Source: Azomonas agilis
GTDB taxonomy: Bacteria > Pseudomonadota > Gammaproteobacteria > Pseudomonadales > Pseudomonadaceae
Length of the DNA stretch: 64,000 bases
Assembly (NCBI RefSeq): GCF_007830255.1
Contig: NZ_VLKG01000011.1
Location: 41,632-105,631, forward strand
Direction: 5' to 3'
Position 1 is the stretch's first letter. Each line of letters begins with the position of its first letter. The notes under the pieces are model-generated. The model did not search any database and was not told the DNA's origin. It saw only the letters and a list, made by a program, of their open reading frames with translations. This document shows positions 9,652 through 20,275 of this stretch, piece by piece. Made by a program: the position numbers and the translations under genes.

Positions 9652-11373
9652 GTGGAACTTCTATCCGGCGCTGAAATGGTCGTTCGCTTCTTACGCGACG
9701 AAGGCGTTAAATACATTTACGGGTATCCTGGCGGTGCCCTGCTGAATATTTACGATGCTCTGTTCAAAGAAAAGGCCATCACCCACATTCTGGTGCGCCA
9801 CGAGCAGGCTGCGACCCACATGGCGGACGGCTATGCCCGCGCTACCGGTAAACCCGGCGTAGTGCTGGTGACTTCCGGCCCCGGTGCGACCAATGCGGTG
9901 ACGGGCATTGCTACCGCCTATATGGACTCTATTCCCATGGTGATCATCTCCGGCCAAGTGCCGAGCACCATGGTGGGCACCGATGCCTTCCAAGAAACGG
10001 ACATGATCGGGGTTTCACGTCCCATTGTGAAGCACAGCTTCATGGTCAAAACCCCGACCGAAATCCCTGAAATTCTGAAAAAAGCTTTCTATCTGGCCCA
10101 ATCTGGTCGCCCCGGCCCGGTAGTAGTGGATATTCCTAAGGACATGACTAACCTTGGGGAGAAGTACGAATACGTCTACCCGAAAAAGGTCAAACTGCGC
10201 TCTTACAGCCCTGCTACTCGCGGCCATGCTGGTCAAATTCGTAAAGCGGCTGAAATGCTGCTGGCCGCTAAACGCCCGATTGTGTATTCCGGCGGTGGGG
10301 TTATTTTAGGCGGTGCTTCTGCACAGCTAACCGAACTGGCTAAAACCCTGAATTTACCCGTAACCAACACCCTGATGGGCTTGGGCGCTTATCCGGGCAG
10401 TGATCGTCAGTTCTTGGGCATGCCCGGCATGCACGGCAGCTACACCGCCAACCTGACCATGCACCACGCTGATGTGATTTTGGCCGTGGGCGCGCGTTTT
10501 GATGATCGGGTGGTCAATGGCCCGGCCAAATTCTGTCCCAACGCTAAAGTCATCCACATTGACATTGATCCGGCCTCAATTTCCAAAACCATCAAAGCGG
10601 ATGTGCCCATCGTGGGCCCAGTGGACAGCGTTTTAACTGAGATGCTGAGCATTCTCAAAGAGCTAGGCGCTAAACCCAATGAGGCCCTCAGCGCTTGGTG
10701 GAAGCAGATCGACGAATGGCGCGGTGATCGCATCCTGTTCCCCTATGATCGGGGCGATGGTTCCATCATCAAGCCGCAAACTGTGATCGAAACCCTGTAC
10801 GAAGTCACTAAAGGCGATGCCTACATTGCTTCGGACGTGGGCCAGCACCAGATGTTTGCCGCTCAGTATTACAAGTTCGACAAGCCTAACCGCTGGCTGA
10901 ACTCCGGTGGTCTGGGCACCATGGGCTTTGGCTTCCCCGCTGCTATGGGCGTGAAGCTGAACTTCCCCGATGCCACCGTAGCCTGCGTCACCGGCGAAGG
11001 CAGTATCCAGATGAACATTCAAGAAATGTCCACCTGCCTGCAATACGATCTGCCGGTCAAAATCATCAGCCTCAACAACGGGGCTTTAGGCATGGTGCGT
11101 CAGTGGCAGGACATGGTCTACAACAGCCGCTACTCCCATTCCTACATGGAATCCTTACCCGACTTCGTGAAATTGGCCGAAGCCTACGGTCATGTGGGTC
11201 TGCGCGTGCGCGAACTCAAAGACCTGAAGCCGGTGATGGAAGAAGCCTTCGCCCTGAAAGATCGTTTGGTATTCCTCGACATTGCCGTAGATCCGAGCGA
11301 ACACGTTTACCCCATGCAGATTCGAGATGGTGCCATGCGTGATATGTGGCTGAGCAAGACGGAGCGTACCTGA
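9652..11373 (+). CDS. ilvB: acetolactate synthase, large (catalytic) subunit
   Basis: Condenses two pyruvates, or pyruvate and 2-oxobutyrate, to start valine and isoleucine synthesis, using thiamine diphosphate and FAD. The GTG at 9652 is preferred ([14 protein letters not shown], as in IlvI/IlvB relatives) because AGGTG lies six bases before it; a GTG at 9643 in frame is the alternative. Motifs: YGYPGGALL, the catalytic Glu in [27 protein letters not shown], and the thiamine-diphosphate motif from [10 protein letters not shown] to [14 protein letters not shown]. About 573 residues, normal for the family. The small-subunit gene follows after two bases, forming an operon. Confidence 0.96.
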   Translation: MELLSGAEMVVRFLRDEGVKYIYGYPGGALLNIYDALFKEKAITHILVRHEQAATHMADGYARATGKPGVVLVTSGPGATNAVTGIATAYMDSIPMVIISGQVPSTMVGTDAFQETDMIGVSRPIVKHSFMVKTPTEIPEILKKAFYLAQSGRPGPVVVDIPKDMTNLGEKYEYVYPKKVKLRSYSPATRGHAGQIRKAAEMLLAAKRPIVYSGGGVILGGASAQLTELAKTLNLPVTNTLMGLGAYPGSDRQFLGMPGMHGSYTANLTMHHADVILAVGARFDDRVVNGPAKFCPNAKVIHIDIDPASISKTIKADVPIVGPVDSVLTEMLSILKELGAKPNEALSAWWKQIDEWRGDRILFPYDRGDGSIIKPQTVIETLYEVTKGDAYIASDVGQHQMFAAQYYKFDKPNRWLNSGGLGTMGFGFPAAMGVKLNFPDATVACVTGEGSIQMNIQEMSTCLQYDLPVKIISLNNGALGMVRQWQDMVYNSRYSHSYMESLPDFVKLAEAYGHVGLRVRELKDLKPVMEEAFALKDRLVFLDIAVDPSEHVYPMQIRDGAMRDMWLSKTERT

Positions 11374-11375
11374 GC

Positions 11376-11867
11376 ATGAGACACATCATTTCTTTGCTGC
11401 TGGAAAACGAACCCGGAGCCCTGTCCCGTGTCGTGGGCCTGTTCTCCCAGCGTAACTACAACATCGAAAGTCTGACCGTCGCCCCGACCGAAGATCCGAC
11501 CTTATCGCGTCTGACCCTTACCACCGTCGGGCAAGATGAGATGATCGAGCAGATCACCAAAAACCTGAACAAACTGGTGGAAGTGGTTAAGCTGGTGGAT
11601 CTGTCGGAAAGTTCGCACATTGAACGCGAAATTCTGCTGATCAAGGTAAAAGCCACCGGCGCGCAGCGGGCTGAGATCAAACGCACCACAGACATCTTCC
11701 GCGGCCAAATCGTGGATGTAACCAGCAATGTGTATGTGATCCAGCTCGTAGGTACCGCCGATAAGCTGGACAGCTTTATTCAAGCTATAGGCCCTACCTC
11801 AGTATTAGAGGTGGTGCGCAGCGGTATTACCGGCATTTCGCGCGGCGATAAAGTGCTCAGTATTTAA
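11376..11867 (+). CDS. ilvH: acetolactate synthase, small (regulatory) subunit
   Basis: Regulatory partner of the upstream catalytic subunit; it binds valine for feedback inhibition and stimulates activity. The start ATG 11376 (MRHIISLLLENEPGALSRVVGLFSQR) gives 163 residues, the same length as E. coli IlvH. The N-terminal ACT domain (NEPGALSRVVGLFSQRNYNIESL) and the C-terminal ALS_ss_C part (FRGQIVDVTSNVYVIQLVG) are both present. GGAG at 11361 serves as ribosome-binding site inside the end of ilvB. An in-frame upstream ATG at 11346 overlaps ilvB and is unlikely. Confidence 0.96.
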   Translation: MRHIISLLLENEPGALSRVVGLFSQRNYNIESLTVAPTEDPTLSRLTLTTVGQDEMIEQITKNLNKLVEVVKLVDLSESSHIEREILLIKVKATGAQRAEIKRTTDIFRGQIVDVTSNVYVIQLVGTADKLDSFIQAIGPTSVLEVVRSGITGISRGDKVLSI

Positions 11868-11885
11868 CCCTCTAAGCAGCTTAAA

Positions 11886-11908
11886 CGGCTCCCCTCTTGT
11901 GGGGGCCG
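11886..11908 (+). terminator. GC-rich hairpin after ilvH
   Basis: An eight-pair stem (CGGCTCCC with GGGGGCCG, one G-T pair) with a seven-base loop lies 19 bases after the ilvH stop. There is no T-run, so it could be a weak terminator, an attenuating structure or an RNA-stability element between ilvBH and ilvC. Confidence 0.4.
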
Positions 11909-12016
11909 GTCAAGCATCGCTAGACTGAGCAACTTTCTGGCCTCTTTAGCCAACTGCTTTATGCACAGCAGAACCCACCGACACAGCCTGCCGCGCACTT
12001 AGTCTTAAGCGGGTGA

Positions 12017-13078
<1,062 letters not shown>

Positions 13079-13110
13079 TTGCCTTAGGCATCAGCAGCTA
13101 GTCTGGAAGA

Positions 13111-13136
13111 CGCGGCTCAGGCCGCGTTTTTCGTTT
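13111..13136 (+). terminator. rho-independent terminator of ilvC
   Basis: Perfect stem CGCGGC / GCCGCG with a four-base loop, directly followed by TTTTTCGTTT, 32 bases after the ilvC stop codon. Confidence 0.88.
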
Positions 13137-13222
13137 ATACAACGACATGCCGCAACACAGAGCCCCCACCTGTCCGTTAATATGGGCAAAATCTTTTCCT
13201 TTTCAGCATCAAGGTACTGAGC

Positions 13223-14044
13223 ATGAGCACGCTTCCGGAAGACCCGAACAAGCCGGTCGGAGTCGACAATCTGTTGCCCATTGATGAGCATGTCGAGGAA
13301 TCCCATGACTCTGAAGGGCGGAAAGTGCGTCATCGGGGCATCTATTTACTACCCAATTTATTCACCACTGCCAATCTATTCGCCGGTTTTTACTGCATTA
13401 TCAGCGCTATTAACGGCAACTTTATCGCGGCCTCCACCATCGTGTTTGTGGCCATGATTTTGGATAGCCTAGATGGCCGCGTTGCTCGTTTGACCAACAC
13501 CCAAAGTGCCTTTGGTGCGGAATACGATTCGCTGTCTGACATGGTGGCCTTTGGACTCGCGCCCGCCATTTTGGCTTATCAATGGGGCTTATCACTGCTG
13601 GATAAAACCGGACTGACCATCGCCTTTATCTACGCCGCCTGCGCTGCCTTACGTTTGGCACGCTTTAATACTCAGATCGGCAAGGTGGATAAGCGCTGGT
13701 TTGTGGGCTTAGCCAGTCCAGCCGCCGCCGGTGTGGTAGCTGCTTCTGTATGGGTGATGGAGGATTTTGGTATTCGAGGTAATACCTTGCCTGTGTTTTC
13801 CATCATCTTATTTGCCTTATTGGTCGCCGCTGTTGGTTTACTGATGGTCAGTAACATCCGCTATTACAGTTTTAAAGATTTGGACTTAAAAGGACGCGTT
13901 CCCTTTGTCACCCTACTGATCGTGGTGTTGATTATCTCCATATTGTTCATCGATACCCCCCGTGTTCTGTTGCTGGCCCTGCTGATTTACACCGCTTCTG
14001 GCCCCGTTTATCTGCTGCTGCGCCGCCGCCAACGCGAGCTCTAA
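13223..14044 (+). CDS. pssA: CDP-diacylglycerol--serine O-phosphatidyltransferase
   Basis: Makes phosphatidylserine, the precursor of phosphatidylethanolamine, in the inner membrane. The CDP-alcohol phosphatidyltransferase signature (D..DG..AR........G...D...D) is complete, from DSLDGRVAR to YDSLSD. The first 40 or so residues are hydrophilic and acidic; 6-8 hydrophobic helices follow from LLPNLFTTANLFAGFYCII. At 273 residues it fits the long, membrane-embedded class II enzyme of Pseudomonas-type bacteria rather than the peripheral E. coli type. Placement right after ilvC is common in Pseudomonas relatives. Confidence 0.93.
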   Translation: MSTLPEDPNKPVGVDNLLPIDEHVEESHDSEGRKVRHRGIYLLPNLFTTANLFAGFYCIISAINGNFIAASTIVFVAMILDSLDGRVARLTNTQSAFGAEYDSLSDMVAFGLAPAILAYQWGLSLLDKTGLTIAFIYAACAALRLARFNTQIGKVDKRWFVGLASPAAAGVVAASVWVMEDFGIRGNTLPVFSIILFALLVAAVGLLMVSNIRYYSFKDLDLKGRVPFVTLLIVVLIISILFIDTPRVLLLALLIYTASGPVYLLLRRRQREL

Positions 14045-14109
14045 CCGCGTATTCGAGGTTTTAGGTTCAGTGCTCCCACTGAGCTTAGGCTGAGGAACAC
14101 TGTACCTAT

Positions 14110-14142
14110 GGGTACTGGACGCTGCCCACGCTTTCAGTACCC
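14110..14142. repeat. inverted repeat upstream of the MdtD-like gene
   Basis: GGGTACTG (14110-14117) and CAGTACCC (14135-14142) are perfect inverted copies separated by 17 bases, about 50 bases before the transporter start. A second hairpin, TCAGTG-CTCC-CACTGA, lies at 14067-14082 and may terminate pssA. The longer pair could be an operator; no regulator gene is adjacent. Confidence 0.4.
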
Positions 14143-14190
14143 TATATTGGCTTAGCCTCCCGCACCTTTTTCTCCGCCCCAGGAACCCTC

Positions 14191-15612
14191 ATGCAACGGC
14201 CCGTTGTTCTGGACCCTCGTACTGCTCGTATTTTGCCGTGGTTAGTGGCCATCGCATTTTTTATGCAAACCCTAGATGGCACCATCCTTAATACTGCATT
14301 GCCTAGCATGGCCCGCGATCTGGCTGAAGATCCCTTGCGCATGCAGGCCGTGGTTATTTCTTACCTACTAACGGTGGCCTTACTAATTCCCGCCTCGGGT
14401 TGGCTGGCTGATCGTTACGGCACGCGGCGGATTTTCTTTGGGGCCATTTTGCTGTTCACCCTAGGGTCTTTGCTGTGCTCCATATCCACCAGTCTGAACC
14501 AACTGGTTATTTCACGAGTGGTGCAAGGCATGGGTGGGGCTTTGATGTTACCCGTCGGGCGGCTGGCTGTGTTACGGGCTTATCCGCGCCATGAGTTCGT
14601 CAACAAAATGACCCTAATGACCTTGCCGGGATTGATTGGGCCTTTGCTTGGGCCTCTCATGGGTGGGTGGTTGGTGGAATATGCCTCGTGGCACTGGATT
14701 TTTTTAATCAACTTGCCGGTGGGCATCTTGGGCTGCGTTGCCGCGCTACACTTTATGCCGGTAATTAAAGGCCCACGTCAGGCTTTTGATACACTGGGCT
14801 TTATTCTGTTTGGCGCAGCGATGGTATTGATTACCTTTGCTTTAGAAGGCTTAGGTGATCTGAACATGCCCCATGCGCGGGTGATGCTGCTGTTATTCGC
14901 GGGCCTAGCCTGTTTGGCTGCCTACTGGTTACGCGCAGGACACATCGAACAGCCTCTATTCAGTCCTAGTCTGTTTCATATGCGCAGTTTTGCGGTAGGT
15001 ATTTTGGGCAACCTATTTGCACGCCTTGGCAGCGGTGCTTTACCTTTTTTAGTGCCTTTACTGCTTCAGGTGGCCTTGGGCTATTCACCGGCTCAGGCGG
15101 GTTTAGCGATGGTGCCCTTAGCCATTGGCGCTATGATCATCAAACCTTTGGCTAAACCCTTGATTGACCGCTTTGGTTACCGCTGGACGCTCACGGGCAA
15201 TACCCTGTTGTTGGGAGGATTGTTAGCTAGTTTGTCCTTGATTGATAACCACACGTCTACCCTGCAACTGGCTATCCATCTGTTTTTGATCGGTACAGTC
15301 AACTCCCTGCAATTCACCGCCATGAATACCGTGACCCTGATCGGTCTACCGGACGACCAAGCCAGCAGCGGCAACAGCCTGCTATCGGTAGTAGTGCAAT
15401 TGTCCATGAGCCTTGGGGTAGCCAGCGCCGCCGCTTTGCTCAGCGGCTTCATGTTGCCTGATGCTGATCAAGAAGCCATTTTGCGTGCCTTCCACCTAAC
15501 CTTTCTCTGCGTGGGCAGCTTGGCGGTATTGGCTACGGCGCTGTTTCTACAGTTGGATAACACCGATACCGCAGGCACAGCGCCCCACGAGGACAAACTC
15601 GCCGAAGATTAG
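14191..15612 (+). CDS. MFS drug exporter, DHA2 family (MdtD-like)
   Basis: A 473-residue membrane protein of about 14 helices. Its N-terminal half is very close to E. coli Mdt[32 protein letters not shown], the antiporter motif C-like run [32 protein letters not shown] split over helix 5, and [13 protein letters not shown]. The predicted role is proton-driven export of a small molecule; the substrate is unknown. It stands alone, without mdtABC or a local regulator. Its stop codon overlaps that of the convergent ssuB by four bases. Confidence 0.85.
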   Translation: MQRPVVLDPRTARILPWLVAIAFFMQTLDGTILNTALPSMARDLAEDPLRMQAVVISYLLTVALLIPASGWLADRYGTRRIFFGAILLFTLGSLLCSISTSLNQLVISRVVQGMGGALMLPVGRLAVLRAYPRHEFVNKMTLMTLPGLIGPLLGPLMGGWLVEYASWHWIFLINLPVGILGCVAALHFMPVIKGPRQAFDTLGFILFGAAMVLITFALEGLGDLNMPHARVMLLLFAGLACLAAYWLRAGHIEQPLFSPSLFHMRSFAVGILGNLFARLGSGALPFLVPLLLQVALGYSPAQAGLAMVPLAIGAMIIKPLAKPLIDRFGYRWTLTGNTLLLGGLLASLSLIDNHTSTLQLAIHLFLIGTVNSLQFTAMNTVTLIGLPDDQASSGNSLLSVVVQLSMSLGVASAAALLSGFMLPDADQEAILRAFHLTFLCVGSLAVLATALFLQLDNTDTAGTAPHEDKLAED

Positions 15613-16415
15613 GTTGCTGTGCGCCGTTCACGAACCGGAGCCAAAACTTCTTCCCACTTTGGCTCCGGTGCGGGCTCAGGCTGCAAGCCCAGCACCCGAT
15701 CCAAGACCTTAGCCTCCAAAGCCGCCAACTGAGCCGATCCTCGATGCCGAGGGCGAGGTAAGTCCACGGCCAAATCCAAGCCCACTTGGCCATCCTCAAT
15801 CAGAATCACCCGATCCGCCACCGCCACTGCTTCGCTGACGTCATGGGTCACTAACAACACGGTAAAGCCGTGCTTCTGCCACAGGTTTTCAATCAGTTGC
15901 TGCATTTCGATGCGGGTGAGGGCATCCAAGGCACCGAGGGGTTCATCCAGCAGCAACAAACGCGGCTCATGGATTAGCGCCCGCGCTAAAGCTACGCGCT
16001 GCTTTTGACCGCCGGACAGCGCCGCTGGCCACTCCTGTGCCCGATCCGCTAAACCCACCGCGGCTAAGGCTTCTTGGGCTTTGGGTTTCCAGTTACCGGT
16101 TAAACCCAGTCCTACGTTGTCAATGACCCGCTTCCACGGCAGCAGGCGCGCATCTTGGAACATCAGCCGCGTGTCTTCGCGCACGCTATCCAGCGGCACC
16201 ATACCGGCCAATAGCTGGCCTTGGCTGGCTTGATCCAGACCGGCCAGCAAGCGCAGCAGAGTACTTTTGCCGCAGCCACTGCGCCCGACCACGGCCACAA
16301 ACTGACCGGTAGGAATCTGGAGTTGAATGTCCTTCAGCACTTGCCGCGAACCAAAGGCTTTGTACAGGCCCTCAATGGCCAGCGGAATCCCCTGTTTCAG
16401 ACTGTGTAAACTCAT
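15609..16415 (-). CDS. ssuB: aliphatic sulfonate ABC transporter, ATP-binding protein
   Basis: Energises uptake of alkanesulfonates together with SsuC and SsuA. Walker [10 protein letters not shown], signature [15 protein letters not shown] and Walker [13 protein letters not shown] are intact. The start ATG 16415 (MSLHSLKQG) overlaps the ssuC stop by four bases (ATGA) and has GGAG upstream, giving 268 residues; an in-frame extension to 16460 would overlap ssuC further. Last gene of the sulfonate cluster. The C-terminal tail past residue 220 is basic and variable, as in other SsuB proteins. Confidence 0.93.
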   Translation of the reverse strand: MSLHSLKQGIPLAIEGLYKAFGSRQVLKDIQLQIPTGQFVAVVGRSGCGKSTLLRLLAGLDQASQGQLLAGMVPLDSVREDTRLMFQDARLLPWKRVIDNVGLGLTGNWKPKAQEALAAVGLADRAQEWPAALSGGQKQRVALARALIHEPRLLLLDEPLGALDALTRIEMQQLIENLWQKHGFTVLLVTHDVSEAVAVADRVILIEDGQVGLDLAVDLPRPRHRGSAQLAALEAKVLDRVLGLQPEPAPEPKWEEVLAPVRERRTAT

Positions 16416-17212
16416 GCTGAAGCTCCTTTTGCTTGATAAGCCGGATGCCAGCGCAACCACAGGCGCTCCAGTGAACGGGCGGCCACATCCGCCAGCTTGC
16501 CTAATACGGCGTAGAGCAAAATGGCCAACACCACGACATCAGTTTGCAGGAATTCACGCGCATTCATGGCCAGATAGCCGATGCCAGAACTGGCGGAAAT
16601 GGTTTCTGCCACAATCAGGGTCAGCCACATAAAGCCCAAGGCAAAGCGCACGCCGACCAAAATGGAAGGCAGCGCACCGGGCAAAATCACCTGCCAGAAC
16701 AGCGAGAATCCGGACAGGCCATAGCTGCGCGCCATTTCCACCAAGCCCGCGTCAATGTTGCGGATGCCGTGGTAGGTGTTGAGGTAAATGGGGAACAGGG
16801 TGCCCAAGGCGACCAAGAAAATCTTCGCCGCTTCATCAATGCCAAACCAGAGGATAACCAGCGGAATCAGCGCCAAATGGGGCACGTTACGCACCATCTG
16901 CACCGAACTATCCAACAGACGTTCGCCCCACTTGGACAGGCCGGTGATAAAGCCCAGCAGCAGCCCTAGACCACCACCGATAGCAAAACCAATCCCGGCC
17001 CGCCAACCACTGATGGCCAGGTGTTGCCAAATATCACCGCTGGAGAGCAAATCCCAACCCGCACTCAACACCGCACTCGGCGCCGGTAAAATACGGGTAG
17101 ACAACCAACCCGCACTGACCGAAAGCTGCCAAATCAGCAACAGAGTGACGGGCAAGGCCCAAGGCGCCAGCCGCTGAACCAGCGGAGCCTTGGCCGATGC
17201 AGAAGAGGCCAT
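16412..17212 (-). CDS. ssuC: aliphatic sulfonate ABC transporter, permease
   Basis: A 266-residue inner-membrane permease with six hydrophobic segments. The EAA-like cytoplasmic loop that contacts SsuB is seen around [25 protein letters not shown] (split: [10 protein letters not shown] then [14 protein letters not shown]). It belongs to the SsuC/TauC group of the binding-protein-dependent permeases. It lies 12 bases downstream of ssuD and overlaps ssuB, so the genes form one transcript. Confidence 0.93.
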   Translation of the reverse strand: MASSASAKAPLVQRLAPWALPVTLLLIWQLSVSAGWLSTRILPAPSAVLSAGWDLLSSGDIWQHLAISGWRAGIGFAIGGGLGLLLGFITGLSKWGERLLDSSVQMVRNVPHLALIPLVILWFGIDEAAKIFLVALGTLFPIYLNTYHGIRNIDAGLVEMARSYGLSGFSLFWQVILPGALPSILVGVRFALGFMWLTLIVAETISASSGIGYLAMNAREFLQTDVVVLAILLYAVLGKLADVAARSLERLWLRWHPAYQAKGASA

Positions 17213-17224
17213 GAGTGAATCTCC

Positions 17225-18370
17225 TTAGCTAGCTACCGCTTTGGGCAAAATATCGTTGGCCACAATTTCACCAAAGGGACTGATGTAACTGCGGGGTTCT
17301 TGTTCCAATTGGGGGGTGATCTGCAAATGCGGGAACAGCAATTCCGCCACCCGATAGGCTTCTTCTAAATGGGGATAACCGGACAGCACAAAGGTATCCA
17401 CCCCTAAATCCGCATATTCCTTGAGACGGGCAGCCACGGTAGCGCCATCGCCAACCAAGGCCGTTCCGGCCCCACCACGCACCAAGCCGACACCCGCCCA
17501 GAGGTTGGGCGCAATTTCCAGTTGATCGCGGCGACCTTGATGCAAGGAAGCCATGCGCTGCTGACCCACCGAGTCAAAACGCGACAGCGAAGCCTGCGCC
17601 TTGGCAATGGTTTCATCATCCAGATGACTGATTAAGCGATCCGCTGCTTCCCATGCCTCTTGGGTGGTTTCACGCACAATTACATGCACCCGCACCCCAA
17701 AACGCACTGTACGTCCGTGTTTCGCGGCTTTGGCTTTCACATCGGCGATTTTTTCGGCGACCTCGTCCAATGGCTCGCCCCAACTGATGTACAGATCGAC
17801 CTGCTCTGCGGCCAGCTCGTGGGCCACCTCGGAGGAGCCACCGAAGTACAGCGGTGGATGCGGCTTTTGTACCGGCGGAAACAGCACCTTCGCGCCCTTC
17901 ACCTGATGGTGTTTGCCATCAAAATCTACCGTCTCACCAGCCAGAACACCCTTCCAAATTTTGGTGAACTCGGTAGCGGCTTCGTAGCGCTCAGCGTGGG
18001 ACAGGTGCTGCCCATCACCGGCTAATTCTTCAGGATCACCGCCGGTCACAAGGTTAAACAGCACTCGACCACCGGACAGGCGATCCAGAGTCGCCGCTTG
18101 GCGCGCGGCAAAGGTGGGTGACATCACACCGGGGCGCAGAGCAATCAGAAACTTCAGGCGCTCCGTCACCGGAATCAGCGACGCGCCCACAATCCATGAG
18201 TCTTCACAGGAGCGCCCGGTAGGGATTAATACCCCACCAAAGCCCAGACGCTCGGCGGCTTGTGCTACCTGTTGCAGGTAGCTGTGATCCACAGTACGCG
18301 CGCCCTGGGCAGTACCCAGATAGTGGCCGTCACCGTGGGTAGGCAAAAACCAAAAAATATTCAGACTCAT
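17225..18370 (-). CDS. ssuD: FMNH2-dependent alkanesulfonate monooxygenase
   Basis: Cleaves alkanesulfonates to aldehyde and sulfite using reduced flavin and oxygen, releasing sulfur for cysteine synthesis. It is 381 residues long, identical to E. coli SsuD. Typical segments are [41 protein letters not shown] (split around residue 70), [11 protein letters not shown] and [15 protein letters not shown] of the bacterial-luciferase-like fold. It needs reduced FMN from an SsuE-type reductase, which is not encoded in this cluster. Confidence 0.96.
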   Translation of the reverse strand: MSLNIFWFLPTHGDGHYLGTAQGARTVDHSYLQQVAQAAERLGFGGVLIPTGRSCEDSWIVGASLIPVTERLKFLIALRPGVMSPTFAARQAATLDRLSGGRVLFNLVTGGDPEELAGDGQHLSHAERYEAATEFTKIWKGVLAGETVDFDGKHHQVKGAKVLFPPVQKPHPPLYFGGSSEVAHELAAEQVDLYISWGEPLDEVAEKIADVKAKAAKHGRTVRFGVRVHVIVRETTQEAWEAADRLISHLDDETIAKAQASLSRFDSVGQQRMASLHQGRRDQLEIAPNLWAGVGLVRGGAGTALVGDGATVAARLKEYADLGVDTFVLSGYPHLEEAYRVAELLFPHLQITPQLEQEPRSYISPFGEIVANDILPKAVAS

Positions 18371-18403
18371 GGAGTGGTCTCCTTTGGAGATAAAAACAAG
18401 GGA

Positions 18404-19360
18404 TTACTTGGCCGTCGGTGTCCAGATCACGTCCTGAATGCTCAGGCGTTTGGGGATCAGCTTCAGATCAGAGAAGGTGTCGGCGATTTTTTGCTGGGCG
18501 CTGACTACCGCAGGGGTCAAGAATTGCGCGCCGTAGCCTTGGCGTTTTACTGCCAGTTCGGTGATGTCTTTCGGTAGGCCCAATAGCGGAGCCACTTGCT
18601 CGGTAACGGCCTCGGGATTCTTCACTGAGTCCTCGCCCACGCCGCGCACTTCTTCGATCAGGGTTTTGATCACCTCAGGATTCTTGTGCGCATAGGCACG
18701 AGTGGCCAGATAGAACTGATGGTTATCCACCAACTTTTGCCCATCGCGCAGTACACGGGCTTTGAGTTGTTTTTCCGCCGCTGCAAAGAAGGGGTCCCAA
18801 ATCACCCAAGCATCTACGTTGCCACTTTCAAAGGCCGCACGACCGTCCGCAGGCGGCAGGTACACGGGTTGAATGTCGCTGTACTTCAGGCCCGCATCTT
18901 CCAGAGCGCGTACCAAGAGGTAATGCACGTTGGAGCCTTTATTCAGGGCGACCTTTTTACCCTTGAGTTCGGCGACGGATTTCAGCGCTGAATCCTTGGG
19001 CACCAAAATGGCTTCACTGGTGGGCGCAGGCGGCTCATAGGCCACATAAACCAGATCGGCTCCGGCAGCTTGGGCAAATACGGGTGGAGTTTCCCCGGTC
19101 ACGCCAAAGTCCACCGAACCAACGTTCAAGCCTTCCAGCAATTGCGGGCCACCGGGGAATTCCGTCCACTGCACGGTGACGCCTTGGGCGGCCAGACGTT
19201 TCTCTAGGGTACCTTTGGCTTTGAGCAGCACCAGGGTGCCGTATTTTTGATAACCGATGCGCAGACTTTCAGCCTGAGCATGGCTGAGTACGCCAAGGCT
19301 TAAACCCAGCGCCATAAGGGCAGCCACACCGCGACGCAAAACGAGGGAACGCATGGACAC
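18404..19360 (-). CDS. ssuA: aliphatic sulfonate-binding periplasmic protein
   Basis: A 318-residue binding protein delivering sulfonates to SsuBC. An N-terminal signal peptide (basic MSMRSLVLRRG, hydrophobic core, AQA cleavage site) is followed by the SsuA fold beginning LRIGYQKYGTLVLLKAKGTLE. The ligand-pocket segments GVTGETPP and DAWVIWDPFF are characteristic. It begins 123 bases after the peroxiredoxin gene and precedes ssuD by 33 bases. Confidence 0.94.
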   Translation of the reverse strand: MSMRSLVLRRGVAALMALGLSLGVLSHAQAESLRIGYQKYGTLVLLKAKGTLEKRLAAQGVTVQWTEFPGGPQLLEGLNVGSVDFGVTGETPPVFAQAAGADLVYVAYEPPAPTSEAILVPKDSALKSVAELKGKKVALNKGSNVHYLLVRALEDAGLKYSDIQPVYLPPADGRAAFESGNVDAWVIWDPFFAAAEKQLKARVLRDGQKLVDNHQFYLATRAYAHKNPEVIKTLIEEVRGVGEDSVKNPEAVTEQVAPLLGLPKDITELAVKRQGYGAQFLTPAVVSAQQKIADTFSDLKLIPKRLSIQDVIWTPTAK

Positions 19361-19483
19361 TATCCTTTCCTAAAACCTAGGGAGAACAGCCTGCGGACTC
19401 GTTAGCGAGGACGTAAGGCGCGGTTAATTCAGTGCAAAACGGAAATAGGCGCTGGCCAATAGGTTGCCCAGTAGCCTTGGCGA

Positions 19484-20122
19484 TTAACGATTGGGCTGTG
19501 GCGTGAGGCGCAGATAGGGCTTCACCGCCCGATAGCCTTTGGGGAAACGCTGTTTGATCTCGTCCTCATCCTTGAGCGAGGGCACGATCACCACTTCTTC
19601 GCCATCTTTCCAGTTCGCCGGCGTGGCGACTTTGTGGTGGTCGGTGAGTTGCAGGGAGTCGATCACCCGCAGAATCTCGTGGAAGTTGCGGCCGGTGCTG
19701 GCGGGATAGGTGATGATCAAACGAACCTTTTTGTTCGGGTCGATGATGAACAAGGAACGGACGGTCAAAGTATCGCTGGCATTGGGGTGAATCAGATCGT
19801 ACAGATCGGACACCTTACGGTCGGCATCAGCCAGAATTGGGAAGTTAACTTGAGTGTCTTGGGTTTCGTTGATGTCGTTAATCCAGCGCAAATGCGACTC
19901 CACCGGATCGACCGACAGAGCAATGGGCTTGACCTTACGCTGAGCAAACTCATCCTTCAGCTTGGCGGTAAAACCTAGCTCGGTGGTGCACACGGGCGTG
20001 AAGTCCGCAGGATGGGAGAACAAAATACCCCAGCTATCGCCCAGCCATTCGTGGAAACGAATACGGCCTGTGCTGGAGTCCTGTTCAAAATCGGGGGCGA
20101 TGTCACCGAGGCGAAGGCTCAT
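19484..20122 (-). CDS. lsfA: 1-Cys peroxiredoxin, LsfA/Prx6 type
   Basis: Reduces peroxides in the cytoplasm. The start ATG 20122 (MSLRLGDIAPDFEQDSSTG) is preceded by AGGAGACAG; 212 residues. The peroxidatic cysteine C45 sits in the PVCTTE motif, and no other cysteine exists in the protein, so it is a true 1-Cys enzyme. The long C-terminal domain (VATPANWKDGEEVVIVPS) is typical of the Prx6 group. Position at the head of the ssu cluster matches the sulfate-starvation protein LsfA of Pseudomonas, known to be linked to sulfonate use; a role in handling oxidants made by the flavin monooxygenase is inference. Confidence 0.88.
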   Translation of the reverse strand: MSLRLGDIAPDFEQDSSTGRIRFHEWLGDSWGILFSHPADFTPVCTTELGFTAKLKDEFAQRKVKPIALSVDPVESHLRWINDINETQDTQVNFPILADADRKVSDLYDLIHPNASDTLTVRSLFIIDPNKKVRLIITYPASTGRNFHEILRVIDSLQLTDHHKVATPANWKDGEEVVIVPSLKDEDEIKQRFPKGYRAVKPYLRLTPQPNR

Positions 20123-20175
20123 ATCTGTCTCCTGAAAGCTAGTATGGAATAGCTCCATAATGCTTAGGATTAGAC

Positions 20176-20221
20176 AGAATTAAAAAGAATAAATAATAAT
20201 TTATTTATTCTTTTTAATTCT
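20176..20221. repeat. 46-bp perfect AT-rich inverted repeat
   Basis: Two 21-base arms are perfect inverted copies around the four-base loop TAAT; the left arm starts AGAATTAAAAAGAATAAA. Only four of 46 positions are G or C. It sits 54 bases before the peroxiredoxin start and 55 bases after the chemoreceptor stop. Possible roles are an operator or UP-type promoter element for the sulfonate cluster or an end-of-transcript structure for the chemoreceptor gene. The length and perfection are unusual for this window. Confidence 0.75.
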
Positions 20222-20275
20222 ACTAACCCGTCAGACCCAAAACGGGCTAGCACTGAACAAAATCTGAGGTGACGG

